Positions 44,537 to 52,302 of a DNA stretch of 64,000 bases are shown piece by piece. How positions within the stretch are numbered: position 1 is the stretch's first letter; each line of letters starts with the position of its first letter. The notes below the pieces were generated by a model, which saw nothing but the letters and a program-made list of their open reading frames with translations, had not been told where the DNA came from and ran no database searches. The DNA is from JANQPA01 sp964628385 (GTDB taxonomy: Bacteria; Bacteroidota; Bacteroidia; Chitinophagales; Saprospiraceae): positions 1 through 64,000 of the forward strand of contig CAZVOD010000010.1 in the NCBI GenBank assembly GCA_964628385.1. The letters run 5' to 3'. A program made the position numbers and the translations under genes.

Positions 44537-44562
44537 TAAAAATTTAGGGTAATCTCTGGTTA

Positions 44563-45450
44563 TTATTCTTTGTTTTCAGCGATAATAGCCCTTAACGCTG
44601 TAAAGCAATTGCTCAGCTTTCGCTGAGTTTTCTTTTCGTCCCAACCGTACCGCTCAGCAATTTTTTCCGTTGAGCTTCCGCCAAAATAAGCTTCTACCAG
44701 CTGCTGGCAATTTTCTCCCAACTCACCTATGGCAGTTTCCAATTCCTGGAGTAGTGCTTTACGCAATCGCCCACGGCAGCGGAATACACTTTGCCGGGCC
44801 GTATGCGCATTTTTCAATTCATTCATCTGCGCAATCTCATCCATGTGGTAACCCTCAAAATAGGCTTGTAGTAGCTGCTTGCACTTATCAGTCAGTTGAT
44901 CCATTGCTATAGCCACACTATCAATCAAATGATGAAAACTTAGGCGCTCCTCTCGTGCAAGCTCCTTCAACGAAAGAGCTTCTTCGGGATTTTCGCTGTT
45001 ATCTGCTATTTCTCTGCTTTCAGGAAGTGTAATGATTTGGGGGTTAAATATATTGGTATCTGTTTCGGTATTCTGGGAGACTGATTGATCACTCTTCTCT
45101 TCCTGAGTCACACTTTTATTAGGCGAGTTGTATCGCAAAGCGTCAACACATCGACGACGAAATATGGTGCGAAACCAGGTAGGCAGAGAGGATTCTCCCC
45201 TGAATTTATCATTGATGATCTCTTTTAATGCATTCAACAGGGCTTTGCTGTAAGCACCGATAATGGCTTCATCATCCAGTTTGCCAAAGTCTCTTTTCAT
45301 TTCATAAACCTGATAAAAAAGCTTTTCAAACAGGCAGTTCATGGCTTTTTCTCTGGTGAGCGCTCCGGCTTTTAGCTGTTGAATCAGTTCTTCGTAATCA
45401 GTCTCCTTGCAGGTTTTCCACTCCTTGGAGTTAAAGTCCATAAATCTCAT
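44563..45450 (-). CDS. ECF-like sigma factor with tandem sigma-4 regions
   Basis: A 295-residue regulator. Sigma-2 covers about 40-110, ending FRGESSLPTWFRTIFRRR followed by CVDALRY. An acidic and serine-rich linker (110-165) follows. Two sigma-4-like helix-turn-helix units then stand in tandem: LTDKCKQLLQAYFEGYHMDE (about 184-232) and LGENCQQLVEAYFGGSSTEK (about 240-290). Their matching K/N-CxQLLxAYFxG cores show an internal duplication. Typical ECF factors are about 180-200 residues with one sigma-4. It is first in an operon with the anti-sigma-like gene. Confidence 0.78.
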   Translation of the reverse strand: MRFMDFNSKEWKTCKETDYEELIQQLKAGALTREKAMNCLFEKLFYQVYEMKRDFGKLDDEAIIGAYSKALLNALKEIINDKFRGESSLPTWFRTIFRRRCVDALRYNSPNKSVTQEEKSDQSVSQNTETDTNIFNPQIITLPESREIADNSENPEEALSLKELAREERLSFHHLIDSVAIAMDQLTDKCKQLLQAYFEGYHMDEIAQMNELKNAHTARQSVFRCRGRLRKALLQELETAIGELGENCQQLVEAYFGGSSTEKIAERYGWDEKKTQRKLSNCFTALRAIIAENKE

Positions 45451-45499
45451 ATGGGCAAAAGGTTGTTTTGACTAAATTAAAACTTAAAATGGGAAAAGA

Positions 45500-45910
45500 T
45501 TATTTTTCCAGGATTAATCGCTTAAAATATAAATGATACAACAAAAGGCTCATGGCTACTCCCAGGATGCCAAATAAAATGTCAAATGGATCAGTGATAG
45601 AGGTAGGACTAAAAAAAGGATAGAATTCTTCGAGGATTAGCCATGCCAGTACAAAAAGACAAATTCCAAGAAAGAACGATTGAAACTTGTGAGGGTATTT
45701 GAGTATCAACTCCGGTTTGAGGGTTGATACGGGCAAGAGCACACCCGCCAGCAAATGAGGTAGTGATCCCAGGATGATCAGGACGACTGTATTATTACCG
45801 TAGTAGTTGGGGCGAAATACCCACAGAACGACCGGATAAAACAATAAGCCGGTAATGGAAATGAGCCGCCGAACGCGAATAAACTGCTTGAAATTTTCTA
45901 TGGTTTTCAT
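45500..45910 (-). CDS. Small VanZ-like membrane protein
   Basis: A 136-residue protein with four predicted membrane helices (about 17-32, 42-60, 76-93, 107-130) and the pattern of short VanZ-like or unknown inner-membrane proteins (FDILFGILGVAMSLLLYHLYF). It lies 50 bp upstream of the sigma gene on the same strand and may share its transcript. No functional residue can be assigned. Confidence 0.65.
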   Translation of the reverse strand: MKTIENFKQFIRVRRLISITGLLFYPVVLWVFRPNYYGNNTVVLIILGSLPHLLAGVLLPVSTLKPELILKYPHKFQSFFLGICLFVLAWLILEEFYPFFSPTSITDPFDILFGILGVAMSLLLYHLYFKRLILEK

Positions 45911-46120
45911 GTTGATTAATAGGGTTATTTTTAAGCTAGAAACTGATTTGGCGATTTGAAATACCGAAAAGATAGTTTTATACCCTAAAAAGGGAAGGTT
46001 TCTTTTCTTACTTAAGTATACCGATGTGAAAGCTTATTGTTGAATAAAGATTAAATTATGACAATGACAACGAAAAAAGCCGTAATTTTTCCCCAATTTC
46101 ATCAAACGTAATTAAAAGGA

Positions 46121-46840
46121 ATGCTGACACTACCCAATCAACAAATCGTAAAAGGGATCATCTTTGACCTCAACGGAACTATGGTCGATGATATGATGAT
46201 TCATCATCGGGCGTGGCGACAAACGCTGGCTAACCTGGGCCTGACGATGACGCTGGAAGAGGTTAAGGAAAAAGTACACGGAGTGAACGAAGAGATTATT
46301 GCCCGTTTGTTTCCCGGGCGTTTTTCCAGGGATCAGATCAAAAAGATTGCTTACGCCAAAGAATCAGAATATCGGCAGATATTTCGGCCAGACTTAAGGC
46401 TGCTTGATGGCTTAGCCGAGTTGATTGGCCACCTGAATGAAATGAGCATTCCCAAAGGGATAGGAACAGCTGCACCAAAAGAAAACCTGGATTTTGTACT
46501 GGATGGATTGAATCTCAGAGAAGTGTTTCCAGTGAGTTTCCACTCCGGTGATGTTAACAAAGGTAAACCCGACCCTGAAGTATTTCAAAAAGTCGCTGAT
46601 GGGATAGGAGTACCGGTGGAGGAATGCCTGATTTTTGAAGACAGTCCTACCGGAGCTGAGGCTGCTCGGCGGGCAGGGGCTACTGTCATTATCATAACGA
46701 CAACTCATAACGAAGAAGAATTTCGGCAGTTTCCTAATGTCATCCATATGGCACCGGATTTTACTGACATGACCATAGAAAAAAAGGACGGGCAGTGGGC
46801 ATTAAAAATAATCGAAAAAATTGATACGGAAGAAGAATAA
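46121..46840 (+). CDS. HAD hydrolase, beta-phosphoglucomutase-like
   Basis: A 239-residue HAD-superfamily protein with the helical cap of the beta-phosphoglucomutase group. The nucleophile is Asp16 in IIFDLNGTMVDD. The second acidic position, the general acid/base of phosphomutases, is Asn18. Other motifs are GTAAPK (motif II), the Lys in NKGKPDPEVF (motif III) and the metal-binding pair in IFEDSPTGAEAARRAG. It probably acts on a sugar phosphate, but Asn18 makes true mutase activity doubtful. It is followed at 61 bp by the ATP-grasp gene. Confidence 0.85.
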   Translation: MLTLPNQQIVKGIIFDLNGTMVDDMMIHHRAWRQTLANLGLTMTLEEVKEKVHGVNEEIIARLFPGRFSRDQIKKIAYAKESEYRQIFRPDLRLLDGLAELIGHLNEMSIPKGIGTAAPKENLDFVLDGLNLREVFPVSFHSGDVNKGKPDPEVFQKVADGIGVPVEECLIFEDSPTGAEAARRAGATVIIITTTHNEEEFRQFPNVIHMAPDFTDMTIEKKDGQWALKIIEKIDTEEE

Positions 46841-46901
46841 ATAGTGACCTGATTAATAAATCACCGTCTTTTGCTTTTTAAAATTTAAGTTAAAGCAGGA
46901 T

Positions 46902-47174
46902 ATGCGAAAGTACAGCATGCTGGTTTTGACAGATCACCGGGGGCACAGCGGAGAAAACTCTATTTATGCTCTGCTGCGTTCCATGTATCAGCACGAGAAG
47001 TGTGCCGTGATAGAGGTGGCCACAAGGAGCCTTCCATCTAACCATTCCTTTTTTTATGAAAGCAAAAATACGGGACTTATGGTTAGCAAGGTTGATGAAA
47101 ACTTTACATACGACCCCTCCGGTAATTTTTTACAAAAAAACAACGCCTGGCTTTTCTTCAGGAGTACGACGTGA
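46902..47174 (+). CDS. Glutathione-synthase-like ATP-grasp protein, N-terminal part (split gene)
   Basis: The first 90 codons encode the N-terminal domain of a GshB-like protein (KYSMLVLTDHRGHSGENSIY; SNHSFFYESKNTGLMVSKV), then run into a TGA at 47172-47174. The continuation, including the conserved EYDVIWLRMPPPLD segment, is in the -1 frame. An in-frame heptamer A-AAA-AAC at 47135-47141 is a classic -1 ribosomal slippery site, and slipping there reads directly into the second half. Either expression needs programmed frameshifting, or the A7 tract marks a frameshift mutation or sequencing error. Confidence 0.7.
   Translation: MRKYSMLVLTDHRGHSGENSIYALLRSMYQHEKCAVIEVATRSLPSNHSFFYESKNTGLMVSKVDENFTYDPSGNFLQKNNAWLFFRSTT
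47135..47141 (+). promoter_or_regulatory. Candidate -1 ribosomal frameshift site
   Basis: The heptamer A-AAA-AAC is in the correct register of the upstream frame (CAA AAA AAC). A -1 slip makes the next codon CAA at 47141, giving QRLAFLQEYDVIWLR in the frame of the second half, which matches the GshB family. Downstream pairing is weak (CCTG 47146-47149 with CAGG 47159-47162). Confidence 0.45.
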
Positions 47175-47923
47175 TTTGGCTAAGAATGCCCCCACCTTTG
47201 GACGGTACTTTCCTGAACTTTCTTAAAACAACATTTCCCGATCAATTATTCATCAATGATCCTTTAGGCATGGCGTTGACGGGGAGTAAGCAGTTTTTGC
47301 TGAATTTCCCCAGCTTGTGTCCGCCGATGAAGATGTGTTACAACATAGAAGATATTCTGTCTTTTAGCGCTGACTTCCCTGTTGTATTGAAGCTCTTAAA
47401 TGGCTATGGAGGTCATGGTATCATCAAGATAGATGGAGCCAGGGTTTGGAAAGAGGGGCATAGTACTGGCCTCAATCAGCTTATTCAATCATTGTCGGGA
47501 AAGCCAATAGCATTCCTGGCCGTAAAATACCTTAGGAATGTTTTCCAGGGGGATAAGCGCATTATTGTTATTGATGGAAAAATAATGGGAGCGTCTCTGA
47601 GGTTACCTTCAAAAGGTTCCTGGCTTTGTAATGTATCCATGGGAGGGACTTCTAATATTTCTGAACCCACCCCCGCAGAAATCGAGATGGTTCATAGCCT
47701 GAATCCACGATTGGAAAGCCTGGGTATTCTGATGTATGGTCTGGACACGCTCACCGATGACGACGGCGCCAGAGTGCTCTCGGAAATTAATACGACCAGT
47801 ATCGGGGGCTTACCACAAATTGCACACATGACTGGCCTACCATTGCTAGAGCAAGCCACTGAGTTGCTCTGGGAGTGGATTCACAATAAAATTTCAGAAA
47901 AAAAGCTGATTTTCCTACCTTAG
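47171..47923 (+). CDS. Glutathione-synthase-like ATP-grasp protein, C-terminal part (split gene)
   Basis: About 250 residues of a GshB/RimK-type ATP-grasp ligase: IWLRMPPPLDGTFL, the ATP-binding VVLKLLNGYGGHGIIKI, GDKRIIVIDGKIMGASLRLP, and the metal-binding VLSEINTTSIGGLPQI. GshB joins gamma-glutamylcysteine to glycine. A GTG at 47171, overlapping the upstream TGA, would allow re-initiation, but homology extends upstream to about 47141, so the reading more likely continues from the first part by a -1 shift. The partner enzyme of glutathione synthesis may be the GCS-like gene at 24122-26029. Confidence 0.75.
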   Translation: MIWLRMPPPLDGTFLNFLKTTFPDQLFINDPLGMALTGSKQFLLNFPSLCPPMKMCYNIEDILSFSADFPVVLKLLNGYGGHGIIKIDGARVWKEGHSTGLNQLIQSLSGKPIAFLAVKYLRNVFQGDKRIIVIDGKIMGASLRLPSKGSWLCNVSMGGTSNISEPTPAEIEMVHSLNPRLESLGILMYGLDTLTDDDGARVLSEINTTSIGGLPQIAHMTGLPLLEQATELLWEWIHNKISEKKLIFLP

Positions 47924-48122
47924 TAGCCCTTGAATCGAACAATCGTTCGTTTACAAAGATTGAATAAGTAAAAACTGAATACTCGCCAGGACTCGTATAA
48001 AGAAATGGACGTTTCAATCCCCTGTTCCTCTTACATGATTAAGAACCTTTAGTGACTTTTGCCTTGGTGGGCAGTCAAAAGGTAATGTTAGAAATTACAT
48101 TTTTTGTTTTAAAAAACCTGAT

Positions 48123-49304
48123 ATGAAAAATTTTACACTCATTTTGGGATTTATGCTGATAAGTATTGGTACAATTTGGTGTCAATATGCTACAGTAAAG
48201 TTCGATTTGGAAAAAAACTATTTTAACGAAGGCCAGCCTTTACCTGTCGAAAAAAACCTCATGTTTACGGGAGCTATTCCACAAAGGGTGAATATCATTG
48301 AAATTGGAATTTATCCTTCCAATGCCAGCAAGGAGCGTCATGAATTGTATGATATAACATGGCGGTCGACTGGTCAGGCCGATAAAAGCAATTTTTCTAT
48401 TGCTATAAATTACAAATTAAGACCTTCTCAAAAATACGATTTCAAGGTAGATTACTACAGAATACTGGACGGTAGTGCTCAGGTTAAGTTGACCAGTAGG
48501 CTTATTGACCTTACTCAGTCTTACCTGGTTTCTACGGTTAGTCGCAACGGGAATAAAGTAGATATAGCCAAAGGAGGAAAGCGCATTCTGAGAGACCTTA
48601 ACGGAATTGTTGACGAAGCGCTCAAAAACTATCGCACAGAGCATGCGACTGATTTTGAGGGCTTTTCAGAGACAATTCTCCAGAAGCTTGAGCAAATAGA
48701 AGATTATAAATTGGTAAAAAATCGTTCTGATCTTTCTGATGGGGAAAAGCAAGCCAAAAAGGAAGTAACTTTTGAAGAGAGGCTTGACGAACTAAAGGAA
48801 GCTATCAGTTACGAAGTAAAGCAATTGATGGATCAGCAATGGAGTAAATTGATTACCAGTAGATACGTGGACGACTACGAGACGGAAGAGAAGAAAGGTA
48901 GCTTTACTTTGAACTTTGGCTACGGTGCAGTTTATTTGGGTGGAAATTTAAACAACCTTACTTATGGCTCTTCCCCCTACGCCGGGGTGGCTTTTCCTTT
49001 TGGTAACCAAGCTTTGGCCCCGCAGTTTCTCAGAAACTCATCCCTTACTTTGGGCGTATTTTTTGAAAACTTCACCAGTTATGACGGGAATACAGTAAGT
49101 GGCTTGTTGATAGACCGCCCATTTTACCTTGGGTTAGATTACAAGCTTTTTGAGTTTATTAGATTTAATGCCGGAGCGGCTTTTCTTGAAGAAAGAGAAG
49201 AAGTACCTAACGGTGATGGTATAAATATCAACCGGGATGTTTTGATCAAACCCTTTATCGGCCTAAGCGCGAGAATTAATTTATCTGTTGGCTTTGGCAA
49301 GTAG
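48123..49304 (+). CDS. Secreted protein of unknown function with barrel-like C-terminus
   Basis: A 393-residue exported protein. The signal peptide ends IGTIWC-QYA. Residues about 20-135 are beta-rich, 150-260 are charged and helical (GIVDEALKNYRTEHATDFEG, FEERLDELKEAISYEVKQLM), and from about 265 the sequence turns into alternating strands (FTLNFGYGAVYLGGNL, LTLGVFFENFTSY, FYLGLDYKLFEF, FIGLSARINLSVGFGK) like an outer-membrane barrel. It is not a family I recognise. Appears monocistronic with a 199-bp upstream region. Confidence 0.65.
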   Translation: MKNFTLILGFMLISIGTIWCQYATVKFDLEKNYFNEGQPLPVEKNLMFTGAIPQRVNIIEIGIYPSNASKERHELYDITWRSTGQADKSNFSIAINYKLRPSQKYDFKVDYYRILDGSAQVKLTSRLIDLTQSYLVSTVSRNGNKVDIAKGGKRILRDLNGIVDEALKNYRTEHATDFEGFSETILQKLEQIEDYKLVKNRSDLSDGEKQAKKEVTFEERLDELKEAISYEVKQLMDQQWSKLITSRYVDDYETEEKKGSFTLNFGYGAVYLGGNLNNLTYGSSPYAGVAFPFGNQALAPQFLRNSSLTLGVFFENFTSYDGNTVSGLLIDRPFYLGLDYKLFEFIRFNAGAAFLEEREEVPNGDGININRDVLIKPFIGLSARINLSVGFGK

Positions 49305-49413
49305 TAGTATAACTGCTTTGATGCTGCTTTCCCGGTCAGGAATGCAAGACGCTTCTTAGGTTGGGAAAGCATCGTTTCGTTACTTACGATAATAATTTAA
49401 GAAAACAGCGTTC

Positions 49414-49680
49414 TCAATTGTGGCTGCTTAGGGCCCAGGCCAGTCGTTTTCTGATTCTTGCCAGGCGCATTCTTCAGCGCGCTCTCAGAGATGCCGTAGT
49501 ATTGCCTGCTCTGTGGAATAGTTTTCAAAATACCTGAGCTTGATCAGTTTTTTATCTCAAAAAATCAATGCTTTGATTTCTGGCAATTTTGCGAATCCAA
49601 GCACTGAGCAAAAAGTCGTTTTGTATGGTACAAAGTTGATCAATGACCTTAATTAAAGGGCATTTGCTGAAAAGATACAC
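49414..49680 (-). pseudogene. Relic of an ECF sigma factor
   Basis: Pieces of an ECF sigma factor can be read on the minus strand in three shifting frames. At 49552-49610 the frame gives AWIRKIARNQSIDFLR, the end of sigma-2. Immediately after, another frame gives KLIKLRYFENYSTEQA, then QYYGISESALK, then MRLARIRKRLAWAL, ending at a TGA at 49414, together a sigma-4 domain. The linker of about 50 residues that should separate the two regions is missing. At least two frameshifts and a deletion mark it as dead. It is unrelated in position to the intact sigma gene at 44563. Confidence 0.6.
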
Positions 49681-50100
49681 TTTTAGCTGTAAGCAAAATT
49701 TTTTAAGAAAACCTCTATCATTTCACGACTTCCGTATTCATCTGAAGTTACTTTAAAATAATCACAGTCGTCAATGCGCTGCAATACTAGGCTAAGGAAT
49801 GAGTCAATGATAAATTATACATCTTTACTTGTTCTTTTGCCGCCCAGTCTCGCCTGCCTGACGGCCGGCAGGTTAAAAAGCCTCGTCGACTTCAGAAAGG
49901 GGCCCCTTTTATCCCCTTTCTTCGTGCTGCATCGCCTACGCCCGCCTGCCGGCCGGCAGGTTTTTTGCCTCACTGAACAGCAAAACACCTGCGTAAATCT
50001 TGTACACTTTATTAATGCCCCATTCCTAAAAAAGAATTACTGGTAGAAAAAAAATTGCATTTCTGGTCGACTTTTTCGAGTATTAAAATACTTTGAATTG
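49681..50100. repeat. Intergenic stretch with GC-rich palindromes
   Basis: No gene is supported. CCTGCCGGCCGGCAGG, a perfect 16-bp palindrome, lies at 49945-49960, a one-mismatch version at 49857-49872 in the same orientation, and AAAGGGGCCCCTTT (14 bp, perfect) at 49896-49909 between them. Their GC content contrasts with the AT-rich surroundings. A plus-strand frame over 49774-50046 is only the shadow of these repeats. Confidence 0.55.
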
Positions 50101-50108
50101 TAGTTTTG
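50101..50108 (+). promoter_or_regulatory. Bacteroidetes -7 box for the TerC gene
   Basis: TAGTTTTG matches TAnnTTTG and lies 70 bp upstream of the TerC start codon. The -33 element is not clear. No yybP-ykoY manganese riboswitch could be recognised in the short leader. Confidence 0.4.
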
Positions 50109-50178
50109 TAAATCAACGGACGCAACTTAAATACGCTTTTGAAGGTTGTATTTGGCATTTTTTAATTAAATAAGATCT

Positions 50179-51162
50179 ATGATAATTTGGCTGGCATTTG
50201 GTGCATTAGTGGTGGTGTTCCTCGTATTGGATTTAGGGGTGTTTAATAAGAATGATCATCAGCCGTCCGCTAAAGAAGCGACAATTTGGACGCTTGTCTG
50301 GATCGTTCTGTCCATTTGCTTTAGCGGTGCCGTTTATTACATCTACCAGGCAGGGCTAGTCAGCAATCCTGATGGGTTGAGTCCGCAATCGGCTACCGTG
50401 AAATACCTCACCGGGTACGTGATAGAAAAGTCCCTGAGTATTGATAATATATTTGTTATTTCCATCATATTTACATACTTCCAAATTCCCGGAAAATATC
50501 AACATAGGGTGTTATTTTGGGGAATCCTGGGCGCTGTCGCATTTAGAGGTATAGTTATCGGGGTAGGGTCAGCATTAATTCATCAATTTGCCTGGCTCAA
50601 CTACGTCTTTGGCGCCTTTTTGCTTTATGCCGCCTGGAAAATGCTTAAAAGTCAAAATAGTACCGTAAATCCCGGGAAAAATCCGGTAACGCTAGTGGTA
50701 GGGCGTTTTATACCAGTTACAAAAGACCTGGATGGTCACAATTTTTTCACCCAAAAAAATGGCGCACTAGCTGCTACACCTCTTTTTATTGCGCTGCTCG
50801 TGGTAGAATCAACAGATGTCCTTTTTGCTTTCGACAGTATCCCGGCTATTTTCGCAATTACAGCCGATCCCTTCCTTGTTTTTACCTCTAATATCTTCGC
50901 CATCCTGGGCCTAAGGTCGCTTTATTTCGTTTTGGCAGATATGGTGGATCGGTTCCACTATCTGAGCTATACACTGGTATTTATTTTATTTTTTGTGGGA
51001 GTGAAATTGATACTGGGGCATCTGGTAGAACTTCCTGAATGGTTGTCGCTCGGAGTTATTCTGTTGGCCCTGGGAGTTGGAATTATCTGGTCTTTAAAGC
51101 AGCCAAAAGAAAAGGAGTCAACGGCTAAAAAAAATGTGCCGGAAGCCAGTGACGTCAAGTAA
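50179..51162 (+). CDS. TerC/Alx family membrane protein (metal exporter type)
   Basis: A 327-residue inner-membrane protein with about nine TM helices. Family motifs are clear: EKSLSIDNIFVISIIF, VESTDVLFAFDSIPAIFAIT, and FTSNIFAILGLRSLYF, with the membrane Asp residues thought to bind metal. Relatives (Alx, TerC, YkoY) export manganese or help metallate exported enzymes. The C-terminal tail is short and charged. Monocistronic. The name TerC does not mean tellurite resistance here because no other ter gene is present. Confidence 0.92.
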   Translation: MIIWLAFGALVVVFLVLDLGVFNKNDHQPSAKEATIWTLVWIVLSICFSGAVYYIYQAGLVSNPDGLSPQSATVKYLTGYVIEKSLSIDNIFVISIIFTYFQIPGKYQHRVLFWGILGAVAFRGIVIGVGSALIHQFAWLNYVFGAFLLYAAWKMLKSQNSTVNPGKNPVTLVVGRFIPVTKDLDGHNFFTQKNGALAATPLFIALLVVESTDVLFAFDSIPAIFAITADPFLVFTSNIFAILGLRSLYFVLADMVDRFHYLSYTLVFILFFVGVKLILGHLVELPEWLSLGVILLALGVGIIWSLKQPKEKESTAKKNVPEASDVK

Positions 51163-51591
51163 AAAAAACGTCTTGGGTAAGTAAAAAAGTTGCAGCGAAA
51201 GGAAATAAATGAACCGCTCAGGAGCAAATCCCTACGACGATCATCCACATTGTAGGATTCAGCCTGGCAGAAAATTTGAAGGGCATGACCACAATGAGCG
51301 ATACAGGAACAGTCGTTTTGCCATTCCTTTGAAGTTTATCTTTGGGAAATAAAAAAGGAAAAGAAAGTATCTGGAAATAGCGGAAATAAAATAATTTTGA
51401 TATTTAATTCATCGATTTTTAAACATAATACCATTCAATCTTATTAATTTGGTGATTATTATGGGTAGAAATAGCTGGAAAAGCTCTAAACCTATTCTTA
51501 CACTCGCAAGATCAGTCTTTTATCGACCAATCCATATGGTTTTTACCCTTTTTAGAAATCTGGGACACACAAAGGCCTTCAATCGAAACGT
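51163..51591. other. Intergenic region with a doubtful small frame
   Basis: A 429-bp spacer. An ATG at 51209 after an AG-rich stretch (GAAAGGAAATAA) opens a 47-codon frame to 51352 (MNRSGANPYDD ... FAIPLKFIFGK), and the same DNA in the next frame reads GFSLAENLKGMTTMSDTGTV. Either could be a small gene or the relic of one; neither is recognised. The rest is AT-rich and probably promoter for the cytochrome operon. Confidence 0.3.
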
Positions 51592-52191
51592 ATGAAACGC
51601 ATAAAATTTCTCATTCTTTTACTGTTCAGTAGTCTGACGATCATGTCTATAGCCATTATGCCTACTGAGAATGCCAATGCCATAAGTCCAATAAGCAAGG
51701 AAAAGTCGTTGGAGGCATTTGATGTAATGATGCAGGTGATCACTCACCCCCGCTGTATGAATTGCCATCCTTCGGATGATTATCCCAGGCAAGGAGAAGA
51801 CAGTCATTTGCATTTATTTGGCGTCCAAAGAGGCGCTAAAGGTAAAGGCACGGCTGCTGTAAAATGTCAGACTTGCCACCAGACTGAAAATAACAACAAT
51901 TCAGGTGTGCCGGGTGCTCCTGAATGGCATCTCGCCCCCTTAAGTATGGGCTGGGCCGGTTTAAGTAAAGCTGAAATAGCAAAATCCATCCTCAATACTG
52001 AAGAAAACGGCAATCGCTCACTGGAAGAGATCGTTGAACATATGACGGAAGATGAGCTGGTGCTCTGGGCTTTTGAGCCCGGTGTTAATCATGCTGGCAT
52101 CGCCAGAGAAACCCCACCCGTTTCTGAGGAGGAATGGATCAGGGCGGTCAAAGAATGGGCAGAAAATGGTGCCGCTATTCCGGAAGAGTAA
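51592..52191 (+). CDS. Diheme cytochrome c partner of an IorAB-type dehydrogenase
   Basis: A 199-residue periplasmic protein with a signal peptide (cleavage near NANA-IS) and two haem c sites, CMNCH (55-59) and CQTCH (92-96). The mix of HP/HLHLFGVQRGAKG and the ending EEWIRAVKEWAENGAAIPEE is typical of the cytochrome annotated as an isoquinoline 1-oxidoreductase subunit. It should take electrons from the molybdenum hydroxylase encoded next and pass them toward the respiratory chain. A small hairpin with T-run lies between it and iorA, so it may be expressed above the downstream genes. Confidence 0.85.
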   Translation: MKRIKFLILLLFSSLTIMSIAIMPTENANAISPISKEKSLEAFDVMMQVITHPRCMNCHPSDDYPRQGEDSHLHLFGVQRGAKGKGTAAVKCQTCHQTENNNNSGVPGAPEWHLAPLSMGWAGLSKAEIAKSILNTEENGNRSLEEIVEHMTEDELVLWAFEPGVNHAGIARETPPVSEEEWIRAVKEWAENGAAIPEE

Positions 52192-52197
52192 GAGATA

Positions 52198-52221
52198 TGG
52201 TGGGTATACCACCAGACTTTT
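52198..52221 (+). terminator. Small hairpin with T-tract after the cytochrome gene
   Basis: TGGTGG (52198-52203) pairs with CCACCA (52209-52214), followed by GAC and six T. It may be a partial terminator inside the operon. Confidence 0.5.
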
Positions 52222-52302
52222 TTGAACCTAAATGAAGATTTCTAAAAGGTGGCCCCTTTCAAAGCGTAGAGCCACTAATATTTGGCTTAAAAATCAATAG
52301 TT

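Noticed and set aside
49774..50046. 90-codon plus-strand frame
   Set aside because: It is made of the GC-rich palindromes and has no protein-like pattern or homology.
50179..51162. Tellurite-resistance locus suggested by TerC
   Set aside because: No other ter genes are present; the protein fits the Alx/TerC metal-exporter group.
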